Shown: piece by piece, positions 48,062-58,378 of the stretch
Numbering within the stretch: position 1 is the stretch's first letter
How the letters are laid out: every line of letters starts with the position of its first letter
NCBI RefSeq assembly: GCF_009733845.1
Contig: NZ_WNXZ01000001.1
Span: forward strand, 1,364,001 to 1,428,000
DNA: 64,000 nucleotides
Direction: 5' to 3'
Source: Pseudactinotalea terrae
GTDB taxonomy: Bacteria > Actinomycetota > Actinomycetes > Actinomycetales > Beutenbergiaceae
Translations under genes and position numbers: made by a program
Notes under the pieces: generated by a model
Told to the model about the DNA's origin: nothing
The model's database searches: none
Seen by the model: only the letters and a program-made list of their open reading frames with translations

Positions 48062-48816
48062 CGCACCTCCCCCACCCCGACGAGCGCGCGGCCCTGGACG
48101 CACAGGCCGCCTCCTTCGACGCGGCGGCCGAGACCTACGAGCGCGCACGCCCGAGCTACCCCGCCGAAGCGGTGGCGTTCCTGCTCGAGACCTCCCCGCG
48201 CGACGTGCTGGACCTCGGCGCCGGCACCGGCAAGCTCACCCGTGCCCTGGTGGGCCGGGTCGCGACCATCCACGCGGTCGACCCCAGCCCCAACATGCTC
48301 GCCCAGCTGCGCGCGGTCGTGCCCGAGGCGAGCACCGCCGTCGGGACGGCGGAGGCGATCCCGCTGGCTGACGCGAGCGTCGACGCGGTGCTCGCCGCGC
48401 AGGCGTGGCACTGGGTGGATCCGAGCCGTGCGGTCCCGGAGGTGCGGCGGGTGCTGCGGCCCGGCGGTGTCCTCGGGCTGGTGTGGAACGTGCGCGACGA
48501 GTCCGTGCCGTGGGTTGCTCGGCTCACCGAGATCATGCAGGGCTCCGCGGCGGAGCGCTACGTGGCTGAGAACCGCGTGCCCGACGACGTCGGCCCCGTG
48601 GAGCGACTGAGCCTGCCGTGGTCCAGACCGTTCGACCGCGAGAGCCTGCTCGACCTCGTCTCCTCCCGCAGCTACATCATCACGGCCACCCCACGACGGC
48701 GGGCCGAGATCCTCGCGGGGGTGGACGAGCTGCTCGAGGAGCATCCCGACCTCGCCGACCCTGCAGCCTGGCAGATCCCGTACCGGACCGAGGTCTTCCG
48801 GATCTCGGTCTCCTGA
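48058..48816 (+). CDS. Class I SAM-dependent methyltransferase
   Basis: 252-residue methyltransferase of UbiE/Methyltransf_11 type. Motif I is VLDLGAGTGKLTRAL, the acidic loop HAVDPSPNML binds the ribose, and the post-I segment GTAEAIPLADASVD is typical. RVLRPGGVLGLVW is motif III. The C-terminal half (about 150-250) is the substrate-binding cap. Substrate unknown. Coupled to the YjbR-family gene through ATGA. Confidence 0.92.
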   Translation: MTHLPHPDERAALDAQAASFDAAAETYERARPSYPAEAVAFLLETSPRDVLDLGAGTGKLTRALVGRVATIHAVDPSPNMLAQLRAVVPEASTAVGTAEAIPLADASVDAVLAAQAWHWVDPSRAVPEVRRVLRPGGVLGLVWNVRDESVPWVARLTEIMQGSAAERYVAENRVPDDVGPVERLSLPWSRPFDRESLLDLVSSRSYIITATPRRRAEILAGVDELLEEHPDLADPAAWQIPYRTEVFRISVS

Positions 48817-48841
48817 CGGCGGGCGCACTCGCGGGGTGCGG

Positions 48842-50524
48842 TCAGCGCACGCGCTCGACCCGCCCGGCGTCCCACACGGGCTCGTCGCTCTCGCGCACCG
48901 AACCATCGGCCGCGAACACCAGGTAGCGGTCGAAGGACCGCGCGAACCAGCGGTCGTGCGTGACAGCCAGCACGGTGCCCTCGAACATGCCCAGTGCGCT
49001 CTCGAGCGCCTCGGCGGACTCCAGGTCGAGGTTGTCGGTGGGTTCGTCGAGCAGCAGCAGGGTGGCACCGGAGAGCTCGAGCAGCAGGATCTGGAACCGT
49101 GCCTGCTGGCCTCCCGAGAGCGACTCGAAGCTCTGGAGCGCCGACCGGGCGAGACCGTAGCGGTCGAGGACGCGCGCCGCCTCCTCGCGGGGGCGGCCGC
49201 GACGGTGGTCGTCGCCGCGATGCAGGATCTCGAGCAGGGTGCGGCCCGCCAGCTCGGGCTGCGCGTGCGTCTGCGCGAACCAGCCCGGGCGCACGCGGGA
49301 GCCGAGGCGGACCGTGCCGGTGTGCGCGACGGGATCCGGGTTGACGTGCCCGACCGGTCGATGCTCGACATCGGGGTCGCTCCCACCCGCCGCCAGCAGC
49401 CGGAGCAGGTGCGACTTGCCCGAGCCGTTGCCGCCGAGAACCGCGACCCGCTCGCCGAACCAGACCTCGAGATCGAAGGGGCTCATCAGCCCGGTGAGCT
49501 CCAGCCGCTCGGCGACGATCGCGCGCTTGGCGGTACGACCGCCGTCGAGCCTCATCGTCACGTTCTGCGGGACCGGCACCGCCTCCGGCGGGCCAGCCTG
49601 CTCGAACCGGTCCAGCCGGGTCCGGGCGGCCTGCAGGCGCGAGGCCATGTCCGAGTTGTACGCGGCCTTCTGCCGGTACATCACCACGAGGGCCTTGAGC
49701 TTGGCGTGCTCCTCGTCCCATCGCCGACGGCGGTCCTCCAGGTCGGCGTTGCGCGCTGCCCGGGCCGCGGGGTAGGTCCGGAACGATCCCGGGTGCACCC
49801 ATAGCCGGGAGCCGCCGCCGCCAGGTTCCAGGGTGGCGACGGCGGTGGCCACCCGGTCGAGGAGCTCGCGGTCGTGGCTGATCAGCAGGACGGTCTTGTC
49901 GGAGGCGATCAGCTGGTCCTCGAGCCATCGCTTGCCGGGGACGTCGAGGTAGTTGTCGGGCTCGTCGAGGAGCAGGACCTCGTCGGGTCCACGGAGCAGC
50001 ACCTCGAGCACCAGGCGTTTCTGCTCACCGCCCGAGAGGGTCGTGACGGCACGCCACTGGGCGCGCTCGTAGGGCGTGCCGAGCGCCGCCACGGTGCAGA
50101 TGTCCCAGAGCGTCTCGTGCTCGTAGCCGCCCACGTCGGCCCAGTCGGCGAGCGCCTGGGCGTAGGCGAGCTGGACCTGCTCGTCCTCCCGCTCCATCAT
50201 CGCGAGCTCGGTGCGGTCGATCTCGGCGGCAGCCGTGCGGATCGGTGCAGGCGCGACCGAGAGCAGCAGGTCGCGCACGGTGCTGTCGTCGTGGACCGAG
50301 CCGATGAACTGCCGCATGACGCCGAGGCCGCCCACGCGGGTGACGGCGCCCTCCGGGATCGGCAGGTCACCGGCGACCATCCGCACCAGGGTGGTCTTGC
50401 CGGCGCCGTTGGGCCCGACGAGCGCGACCCGCGCGCCCTCGCCGACGCGCAGCGAGACGTCCTCCAGCAGCGGCCGCCCGTCTGGCAGCACGTAGCTGAT
50501 GCCGGAGATGTCGAGGAAGCCCAT
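48842..50524 (-). CDS. ABC-F family ATP-binding protein
   Basis: 560-residue soluble twin-ATPase of the ribosome-associated ABC-F class. First domain: Walker A GPNGAGKTT, signature LSGGEQKR, Walker B LLLDEPDNYLD. A charged linker of about 80 residues (near 235-315) follows. Second domain: GGNGSGKSH, LSGGQQAR, LLLDEPTDNLD. No membrane segments. Such factors rescue or protect ribosomes and some give antibiotic resistance; which applies cannot be told. CACACT ends six bases before ATG 50524. Convergent with the methyltransferase gene. Confidence 0.95.
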   Translation of the reverse strand: MGFLDISGISYVLPDGRPLLEDVSLRVGEGARVALVGPNGAGKTTLVRMVAGDLPIPEGAVTRVGGLGVMRQFIGSVHDDSTVRDLLLSVAPAPIRTAAAEIDRTELAMMEREDEQVQLAYAQALADWADVGGYEHETLWDICTVAALGTPYERAQWRAVTTLSGGEQKRLVLEVLLRGPDEVLLLDEPDNYLDVPGKRWLEDQLIASDKTVLLISHDRELLDRVATAVATLEPGGGGSRLWVHPGSFRTYPAARAARNADLEDRRRRWDEEHAKLKALVVMYRQKAAYNSDMASRLQAARTRLDRFEQAGPPEAVPVPQNVTMRLDGGRTAKRAIVAERLELTGLMSPFDLEVWFGERVAVLGGNGSGKSHLLRLLAAGGSDPDVEHRPVGHVNPDPVAHTGTVRLGSRVRPGWFAQTHAQPELAGRTLLEILHRGDDHRRGRPREEAARVLDRYGLARSALQSFESLSGGQQARFQILLLELSGATLLLLDEPTDNLDLESAEALESALGMFEGTVLAVTHDRWFARSFDRYLVFAADGSVRESDEPVWDAGRVERVR

Positions 50525-50607
50525 GAGGAGAGTGTGCGGGTCGCACGCCGTGCCGTCACGCTCAATCCAGGTGCTGGTCGGCAGGTGCGCTTTGTAGGGT
50601 CGGCGTC

Positions 50608-51051
50608 ATGGCGGGCCAGGCGCAACCGTGCGTGCAGTGCGGAGCGAGCGGTCGACTGGGTACCTGCGACGAGCTGTTCCATGCGCTGCTCGCCCTCGAC
50701 CACCAGCGGCTGCAGCCGTGGGGCCGGTACCACGGGCTCAACGTCGCGTGCTTCGGACTGCAGCACCCGTCGGGGATCACTGCGAAGGTGCTGGATGGAC
50801 AGCTGGCGATGCTGACGGCGTTCCTCGTGGGCGGTCTGGACGCCGTCAACGCGCGCGAGGCGGAGCAGGTGCGCGCGAACCGGCGCGGCGGCCTGATGCG
50901 CGCCGACGCCGCTGCGGTGGTGCCGCCGTCGAGCGCGCCCGTCGTTCTGGTCACGATCGAGGACGTCGCAGTCGACGGCACCTTCCCCGCCGAGGGGTAC
51001 CAGCAGCGCATGCACGCGTGGGCCAGGTCGATCGCCGGCGAGCGGCCCTGA
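50608..51051 (+). CDS. DUF5946 family protein
   Basis: 147-residue protein with a cysteine pair CVQCGASG near the start, then TCDELFHALLALDHQRLQPW, HGLNVACFGLQHPS. These conserved Cys, His and acidic residues suggest a metal site. Function unknown; common in actinobacteria and related soil bacteria. TAGGGT ends seven bases before ATG 50608, divergent from the ABC-F gene across 83 bp. Element C follows it. Confidence 0.85.
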   Translation: MAGQAQPCVQCGASGRLGTCDELFHALLALDHQRLQPWGRYHGLNVACFGLQHPSGITAKVLDGQLAMLTAFLVGGLDAVNAREAEQVRANRRGGLMRADAAAVVPPSSAPVVLVTIEDVAVDGTFPAEGYQQRMHAWARSIAGERP

Positions 51052-51083
51052 CGACGTAGCTCTCGTGCGACTGGGTGCCCACG

Positions 51084-51159
51084 GCGCTCAGATCGCACGT
51101 GCACGGTGAGCGCGCACTGCGCACCGTGCGATCCCACCGTGGATGTGCGATCTCAGTGC
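51084..51159. repeat. Intergenic palindromic element C, upstream of the second RecQ gene
   Basis: Arms 51084-51108 and 51135-51159 pair at 21 of 25 positions (for example CAGATCGCAC against GTGCGATCTC). An inner hairpin GCACGGTG (51101-51108) / CACCGTGC (51122-51129) competes with the outer one. The centre GGTGAGCGCGCAC matches GGTGAGCGTTCAC of element B. It ends 41 bases before the recQ-like start. Confidence 0.6.
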
Positions 51160-51200
51160 CGGAGCGGACGCGTGTGGGTGGTTGTCGTTACGGTCGAGCC

Positions 51201-53492
<2,292 letters not shown>

Positions 53493-53500
53493 GGCCCGCC

Positions 53501-54799
53501 CTAGCCGCTCGTCGCCTCGCGCCAGTGCTCCTCGCGCCCCACCGTCACGGCGATGTCGAGCTCGTTGCCCTCCGGATCGGCGATCGTCCACCAGAAGGGG
53601 GCGTGGGCGTCGGTGAGAAGTCGCCCGCCGGCCGCGAGCGCGGCATCGACCCGTGCCCGTGCCTGGTCCGCGGGCACGTACAGGTCGACGTGGATCCGGT
53701 TACGCTGGGCGCGGCGTGCCGTCTCGCTCGCGGGCATGGGCTGGAAGAAGACCGGTGGTCCGAGCCACCGCGGATCATCGATGTCGGTGACGCCGGCGCG
53801 CGGGTCCTCCACGTAGCCCAGCGCCGCACGCCAGAACTCCCGCACCAGCGGCACGTCCACGGCATCGATCCCCATCTGCACGAACCGCACCCGGTCGAGG
53901 TCGGCGCGCAGCCCCATCCCGCGGGCGAGGCCCTGCACGCGGGTGGCGAAACCCAGGAAGCTCTCGTCCTCCCACCGGTCCTTGCCCGAGTCGATGGTCA
54001 CGCCGTCGGGGCGGATGTCGATGAGCGCCGGCGCGCCGGTCTCATCGGCCAGCACCGCCACGGCTGAGGCGAGCTCCGCCGCCTGGGTCGGGGACGTCGT
54101 CGGGTAGCAGACCATCGCGCCGAAGATCAGTCGCCAGTCCTCGGCCCCGGGTTCCTCGAAGGTGTCGGCGGCAGCCAGCGGCACGAGGTCAGCCTCGTTC
54201 CCCTCGATGTCGGCCACCGTGGCGTAGTAGTCGACCGCGAACCTCTCGCTGGCGCCTCCGGCGAGCAGCGCCGCCCTCGCGGACCGCCCGAGCTCGTGCC
54301 GACGGCTCGCATCCACGTGGATCCGGTTCCGCTCCGGCCGCGCAGCCGCAGCGGTCTGGAACCAGATCGGCGGAAACCTGCCACCGGGGTCGACGAGATC
54401 CTCGTCGCGCTTGTCCACGTACCCGAGCGCCTCGCGCCAGAACGACCGGACCCCCTCGAGGTCGAGCACGTCGATCGTCAGCTGCATCGACTGCACGCTC
54501 GCAGGGTCGGCAGCCATCCCGAGCGTGGCGGCCGCGGCCGAGACCGCCCGGGCGGTCTCGACATCTGCAGGGCTGAAGCCCGCGTCGGCGCGCCGGATGT
54601 GGACCTGCACACCGTCAGCACGGACGTCGAACCACGGCTCGGCACCGGCGCTGCTCGGTCGCTCGGCCACTCGCGTGACCAGCGACGCGCCCGCGGCGTA
54701 CGACGGCGCCGCGAACCATGTCACGGCGTCGTCGGAGAGGACCCGCCAGTCCGGGAGATCGTCCTGGAACAGGCGGCCGGTCAGGCGTTCGTCGGACAT
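53501..54799 (-). CDS. Tandem PCD-like/VOC protein, 432 aa
   Basis: Appears to be a duplicated two-domain unit: a pterin-carbinolamine-dehydratase-like domain (about 15-100, FDVRADGVQVHIRR) then a glyoxalase/VOC domain (105-215, LTIDVLDLEGVRSFWREALG, NRIHVD), repeated at about 220-305 (IDIRPDGVTIDSG) and 310-425 (GIDAVDVPLVREFWRAALG, NRIHVDLY). VOC halves bind metal or substrate through His and Glu (DPEGNELD). Catalytic role unknown. The gene is convergent with the RecQ-like gene, eight bases apart. Confidence 0.85.
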   Translation of the reverse strand: MSDERLTGRLFQDDLPDWRVLSDDAVTWFAAPSYAAGASLVTRVAERPSSAGAEPWFDVRADGVQVHIRRADAGFSPADVETARAVSAAAATLGMAADPASVQSMQLTIDVLDLEGVRSFWREALGYVDKRDEDLVDPGGRFPPIWFQTAAAARPERNRIHVDASRRHELGRSARAALLAGGASERFAVDYYATVADIEGNEADLVPLAAADTFEEPGAEDWRLIFGAMVCYPTTSPTQAAELASAVAVLADETGAPALIDIRPDGVTIDSGKDRWEDESFLGFATRVQGLARGMGLRADLDRVRFVQMGIDAVDVPLVREFWRAALGYVEDPRAGVTDIDDPRWLGPPVFFQPMPASETARRAQRNRIHVDLYVPADQARARVDAALAAGGRLLTDAHAPFWWTIADPEGNELDIAVTVGREEHWREATSG

Positions 54800-54823
54800 C
54801 CTCGGCCTCCGCGTGTCGTGCTG

Positions 54824-55069
54824 CTATCGGCGCGGCGAGAGCAGCCGCTCGAGCGGGATCGTGCCGTCCTGCCACGGGAGCAGCAGCCACCCCACCAGGT
54901 AGGCGGCGACGCCGAAGAACGGGAGCAGGAAAGCGAGCAGCATGCCGATCCGCACGATCGTGACACTGATCCCGGCCTTGGCCGCGATGCCGCCGCAGAT
55001 GCCGCCGGCGATCCGTTCGGGGCCGCGCTGGTAGCCGAGCTTGCGGATGCTGTCGAAGATGTTCTCCAT
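54824..55069 (-). CDS. PspC-domain membrane protein
   Basis: 81 residues. RIAGGICGGIAAKAGISVTIVRI is the PspC domain signature, spanning the GGICGG motif, followed by one long hydrophobic stretch. PspC proteins sense envelope stress at the membrane, often with a two-component system; none is adjacent. TAGCGT ends six bases before ATG 55069, so probably leaderless. Confidence 0.9.
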   Translation of the reverse strand: MENIFDSIRKLGYQRGPERIAGGICGGIAAKAGISVTIVRIGMLLAFLLPFFGVAAYLVGWLLLPWQDGTIPLERLLSPRR

Positions 55070-55120
55070 GCGCCCACGCTACGGGCGCGCGCCCGCCGTG
55101 ACCAGAGGGATGTCCCCCGC

Positions 55121-56449
55121 TCAGAGGGTGGGTCGACCCCGCCGCAGCATCGCCGCGGTGCCGTGCGCCGGCAGGTCCTCCGCCTCGGCCAGCGAGATCA
55201 GCGGGTCGGTGACCTCCGCCAGCGCGGCCGCTGTGTACTCGATGACCTGGACCGACCGCAGGTAGGCGTGCACGTTCAGCCCTGCGGCGTAGCGGGCCGT
55301 GCCGCCGGTGGGCAGCACGTGGTTCGAGCCCGCGATGTAGTCGCCGAGCGGGACGGGCGAGTACGGGCCGACGAAGATCGCCCCCGCGTTGCGCACCCGT
55401 GCCGCCACGGCTGCGGCGTCGGCGGTCTGGATCTCGAGGTGCTCGGCTGCGTACGCGTCAACGACCTGCAGGCCCTGCTCGACGTCGTCGACGAGCACGA
55501 CGGCGGACTGCGGGCCGGTCAGCGCCGCCCTGATCCGCTCGGCGTGCTTGGCCTCGGCGGCCTGCCGTTGGACCTCGAGCGCGACGGCGGCGGCCAGATC
55601 GGTCGAGTCGGTCACCAGGACCGACGCGGCGGCGGGGTCGTGCTCGGCCTGCGAGATCAGGTCGGCCGCCACGAAGGAGGGGTCGGCTCCGGCGTCGGCG
55701 AGCACCGCGATCTCGGTGGTGCCGGCCTCGGAGTCGATGCCGACCACGCCCATCACCGCCCGCTTCGCCGCGGCGACGTAGATGTTGCCCGGTCCGGTCA
55801 CGACGTCGACCGGATCGCAACGGTTCTCCGTGTCGCCGCCGCCCACCCCGTAGGCGAACATCCCGATGGCCTGGGACCCACCGACGGCGTAGACCTCGTC
55901 GATGCCGAGCAGCTCGCAGGCGGCGAGGATCGTCGCTGCCGGCCAGCCGTCGTCATCCTTCTGCGGAGGGCTCGCCACCGCCAGCGACTCGACACCGGCC
56001 ACCTGAGCCGCGACGACGTTCATCACCACCGAGGAGGCCAGCGGTGCCAGCCCGCCCGGGACGTAGAGACCGACACGACGGACCGGGGCCCAGCGCTGGT
56101 GGACCAGGGCACCGTCGGCGAGCACCGTCGTGCGCTCCTGCGGCAGCTGCGCCTCGTGCCCGAGGCGAGCTCGCCGGATCGCCTCGACCAGCGCGTCGCG
56201 CACGCTGGGCTCCAACCGCGCCGGTGCCTGCGCCAGCACCTCGCGCGGCACCCGCAGCGAGTGGGGGACGAGCCCGTCGAGCTCCTCGGTGTACCGGCGC
56301 ACCGCCTCGTATCCCTCGCTGCGCACGGCCGCCAGGATCGGCCGCACCCGCTCGCTCGCCGCCTCGATGTCCACCTCGGCGCGCGGGAGCCGTGCCCGCA
56401 GCTCAATCGGGCTGAGGCTGGTCCCACGCAGGTCGATCGTCCGCATCAC
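55121..56449 (-). CDS. hisD: Histidinol dehydrogenase
   Basis: About 442 residues, oxidising histidinol to histidine with two NAD+ in the last two steps. Recognisable: [60 protein letters not shown], and the zinc/catalytic histidines in SQAEHDP and AEHLEIQ. The proposed start is GTG 56449 (GTG-ATG-CGG), seven bases after TACACT. The reading frame upstream stays open through the MFS transporter gene with no stop. It is 18 kb from the hisC operon, same strand. Confidence 0.96.
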   Translation of the reverse strand: MMRTIDLRGTSLSPIELRARLPRAEVDIEAASERVRPILAAVRSEGYEAVRRYTEELDGLVPHSLRVPREVLAQAPARLEPSVRDALVEAIRRARLGHEAQLPQERTTVLADGALVHQRWAPVRRVGLYVPGGLAPLASSVVMNVVAAQVAGVESLAVASPPQKDDDGWPAATILAACELLGIDEVYAVGGSQAIGMFAYGVGGGDTENRCDPVDVVTGPGNIYVAAAKRAVMGVVGIDSEAGTTEIAVLADAGADPSFVAADLISQAEHDPAAASVLVTDSTDLAAAVALEVQRQAAEAKHAERIRAALTGPQSAVVLVDDVEQGLQVVDAYAAEHLEIQTADAAAVAARVRNAGAIFVGPYSPVPLGDYIAGSNHVLPTGGTARYAAGLNVHAYLRSVQVIEYTAAALAEVTDPLISLAEAEDLPAHGTAAMLRRGRPTL

Positions 56450-57838
56450 GACAGCGAGTGTAGGCAGCGCGCGCGCAGGGCGCGCTCGGCGACCACGCCG
56501 GAGGACGGCGGCACGTTCGTACCCGATGTCCCACCAGTGCTGCACGGGCACCACAGGTGGTTCCCACCCCTCCTCCGCGACCAGCCGCATCGTCCGGCGA
56601 CGACACAGCAGCAGCCACCGCAACATCTGGCCGGTGGTGAGCAGCGCCGCCACCCCGAGGACCGCGAGCCCCCAGCGGTAGTCGAGCAGCGTGGGCTTCG
56701 CCGACCCGCTGCGCAGGTCGATCACCACACCCACCAGCACCGTGCCGAGCATGGCTGTGGTGAAGCCGGCGACGTTCACGATGCCAGTAGCGAGCGCGCG
56801 CCGCTCGGGATCGCTGTGGTCGCGTGCGATCTGGAACCCGACCTGCGAGGCCGGGCCGCCGATGGCGAGCACGACCGTCACCGTCACCACGACGGCGAAC
56901 GGCACCTGCCCGCCAGGCCACCCGAGCAGCACGGCCCAGGCCAGCACGCATCCGACCGCCGAGGCGAGGGCGATCGCTGTGCGGGACCCCCGTCGTCGGC
57001 TCGTGACCGGACCGAGCACCAGGCTCGCACCGAGCATGCCGACCACGAAGATCGTCAGCACCGAGGCGGCCCGGGTCTCCGGCATCCCGAGCCCGTTGGT
57101 CAGGTACGGGAACGCCCAGAGCACCGTGAAGGCGGTGCCGGTGGCCATCGTGGCGGCGTGCGTCCAGAACGCGAGCCGGATCTCGGGGATCCCCCAGGTC
57201 CGTCGCACATCGCCCAGCAGTGAACCTACGCGTGCCCGCAGGCGCGGGGCGGGGACGGGGGCTCGGCCATCCGTGCTCGCTCGAACCGCTCGCTCGCGGA
57301 ACGGCGCCGCCATCGCGGGCCGGAGCAGCAACAGGGCGTACCCGAGCGAGACGCCGCCTGCGAATGCGAGCGTCCGGGTCCAGCCCCAGGTGGAGAACGC
57401 GAGCGCCAGCGGCACCGTGGCAAGAAGGTTGCCGACCATGGCGAACAGGCCGGTGACCATCGTCATCATCGCGAAGCGGCGCGGCTCGAACCACAGTGTC
57501 ACCAACCGGATCACCGCGATGAACACGGCGCTGTCCCCGATGCCCAGCAGCGCTCGTGCGAGCAGCGCGACCGGGTACGAGCCGGCGAACGCGAACACGA
57601 GCTCGGCGATCCCGAGGATCGTGGTGGCCGCCAGCAGCACCCGACGTGGTCCGAAGCGGTCGATCGCCAGCCCCCACGGCACCTGCATCGCGGCGTACAT
57701 GCCGAGCTGGAGCGTCACGAACGAGCCGAGCTGAGCGGCGCTCACGTCCAGCCGCTCGATCGCCAGCGGCCCGGCCACGCCGAGCGACATCCGGTGTGCC
57801 ACGGACAGGACATAGACGCCACAGGCCAGCAGCCACAC
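56450..57838 (-). CDS. MFS transporter, in frame with hisD and lacking its own stop
   Basis: Major facilitator protein of about 465-480 residues with twelve predicted helices ([20 protein letters not shown] early, [20 protein letters not shown] after helix 4). Substrate unknown. GTG 57838 would begin inside helix 1; a CTG at 57889, six bases after AAGAAT, gives a fuller start ([15 protein letters not shown]). There is no stop between this gene and hisD. Near the end third-position GC drops, while the +1 frame becomes GC3-rich and stops at TGA overlapping the hisD start, so a frameshift or real fusion is likely. Confidence 0.8.
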
Positions 57839-57940
57839 CGCCCAGGGGGAACGGCGGGCAGCCGCGAGCGGGTGCAGGTGCGTAGTCAGGCTGCCATTCT
57901 TCCGTACCAGCCTCGAGGACCGGGGCCGGGGACACAGGAC

Positions 57941-58375
57941 CTAGATCTGCACCATGAAGAAGAGCGGGTCGATCTCGGAGCAGTCGTCGGGGACATCGAC
58001 GTCGAAGCCCTCGATCGGCAGCTTCACGATGTCACCCCTGAGGTGGACCGGCCGGCCGAGGAAGTACCGCTTGCTCTCCACCCACAGCGACTCCCGGTCC
58101 CACCGGGTGCCGAGATCGGGGAACAGCGGGATCCAGCGGCGGCCGTCGTCGGCGTCGAGGTAGGTGCATCCCGCCTCGCGCCGAAGCTCACCCGAGACGA
58201 GGTCGGTCTTGCGACCGGTCAGCGGCGGGCTGAACACCGCGACGTCCTCGGCGCGACCCGCCGTCGGCTGCTGCGCCGAGACCAGAGCAGCGACCCCCGC
58301 GACGATCATCGCCAGCACCGTGACGCCAGCGATCACCGGGGCCCACTCCCGGAGCTTCGATCGCCGCCGCGCCAT
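57941..58375 (-). CDS. Hypothetical membrane-anchored protein, 144 aa
   Basis: A basic start MARRRSKLREWAP, one transmembrane segment (about 14-33) and a soluble domain of 110 residues with two cysteines (AGCTYLDADD, PDDCSEID) that could pair outside the cell. The pattern WIPLFPDLGTRWDRESLWVE is distinctive but I do not recognise a family. It starts three bases after the dnaE stop and is probably cotranscribed. Confidence 0.7.
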   Translation of the reverse strand: MARRRSKLREWAPVIAGVTVLAMIVAGVAALVSAQQPTAGRAEDVAVFSPPLTGRKTDLVSGELRREAGCTYLDADDGRRWIPLFPDLGTRWDRESLWVESKRYFLGRPVHLRGDIVKLPIEGFDVDVPDDCSEIDPLFFMVQI

Positions 58376-58378
58376 GGT

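Noticed and set aside
56403-57935. 510-codon minus-strand frame over the MFS gene
   Set aside because: Shadow of the transporter in another frame, arginine/proline-rich, no hydrophobic helices.
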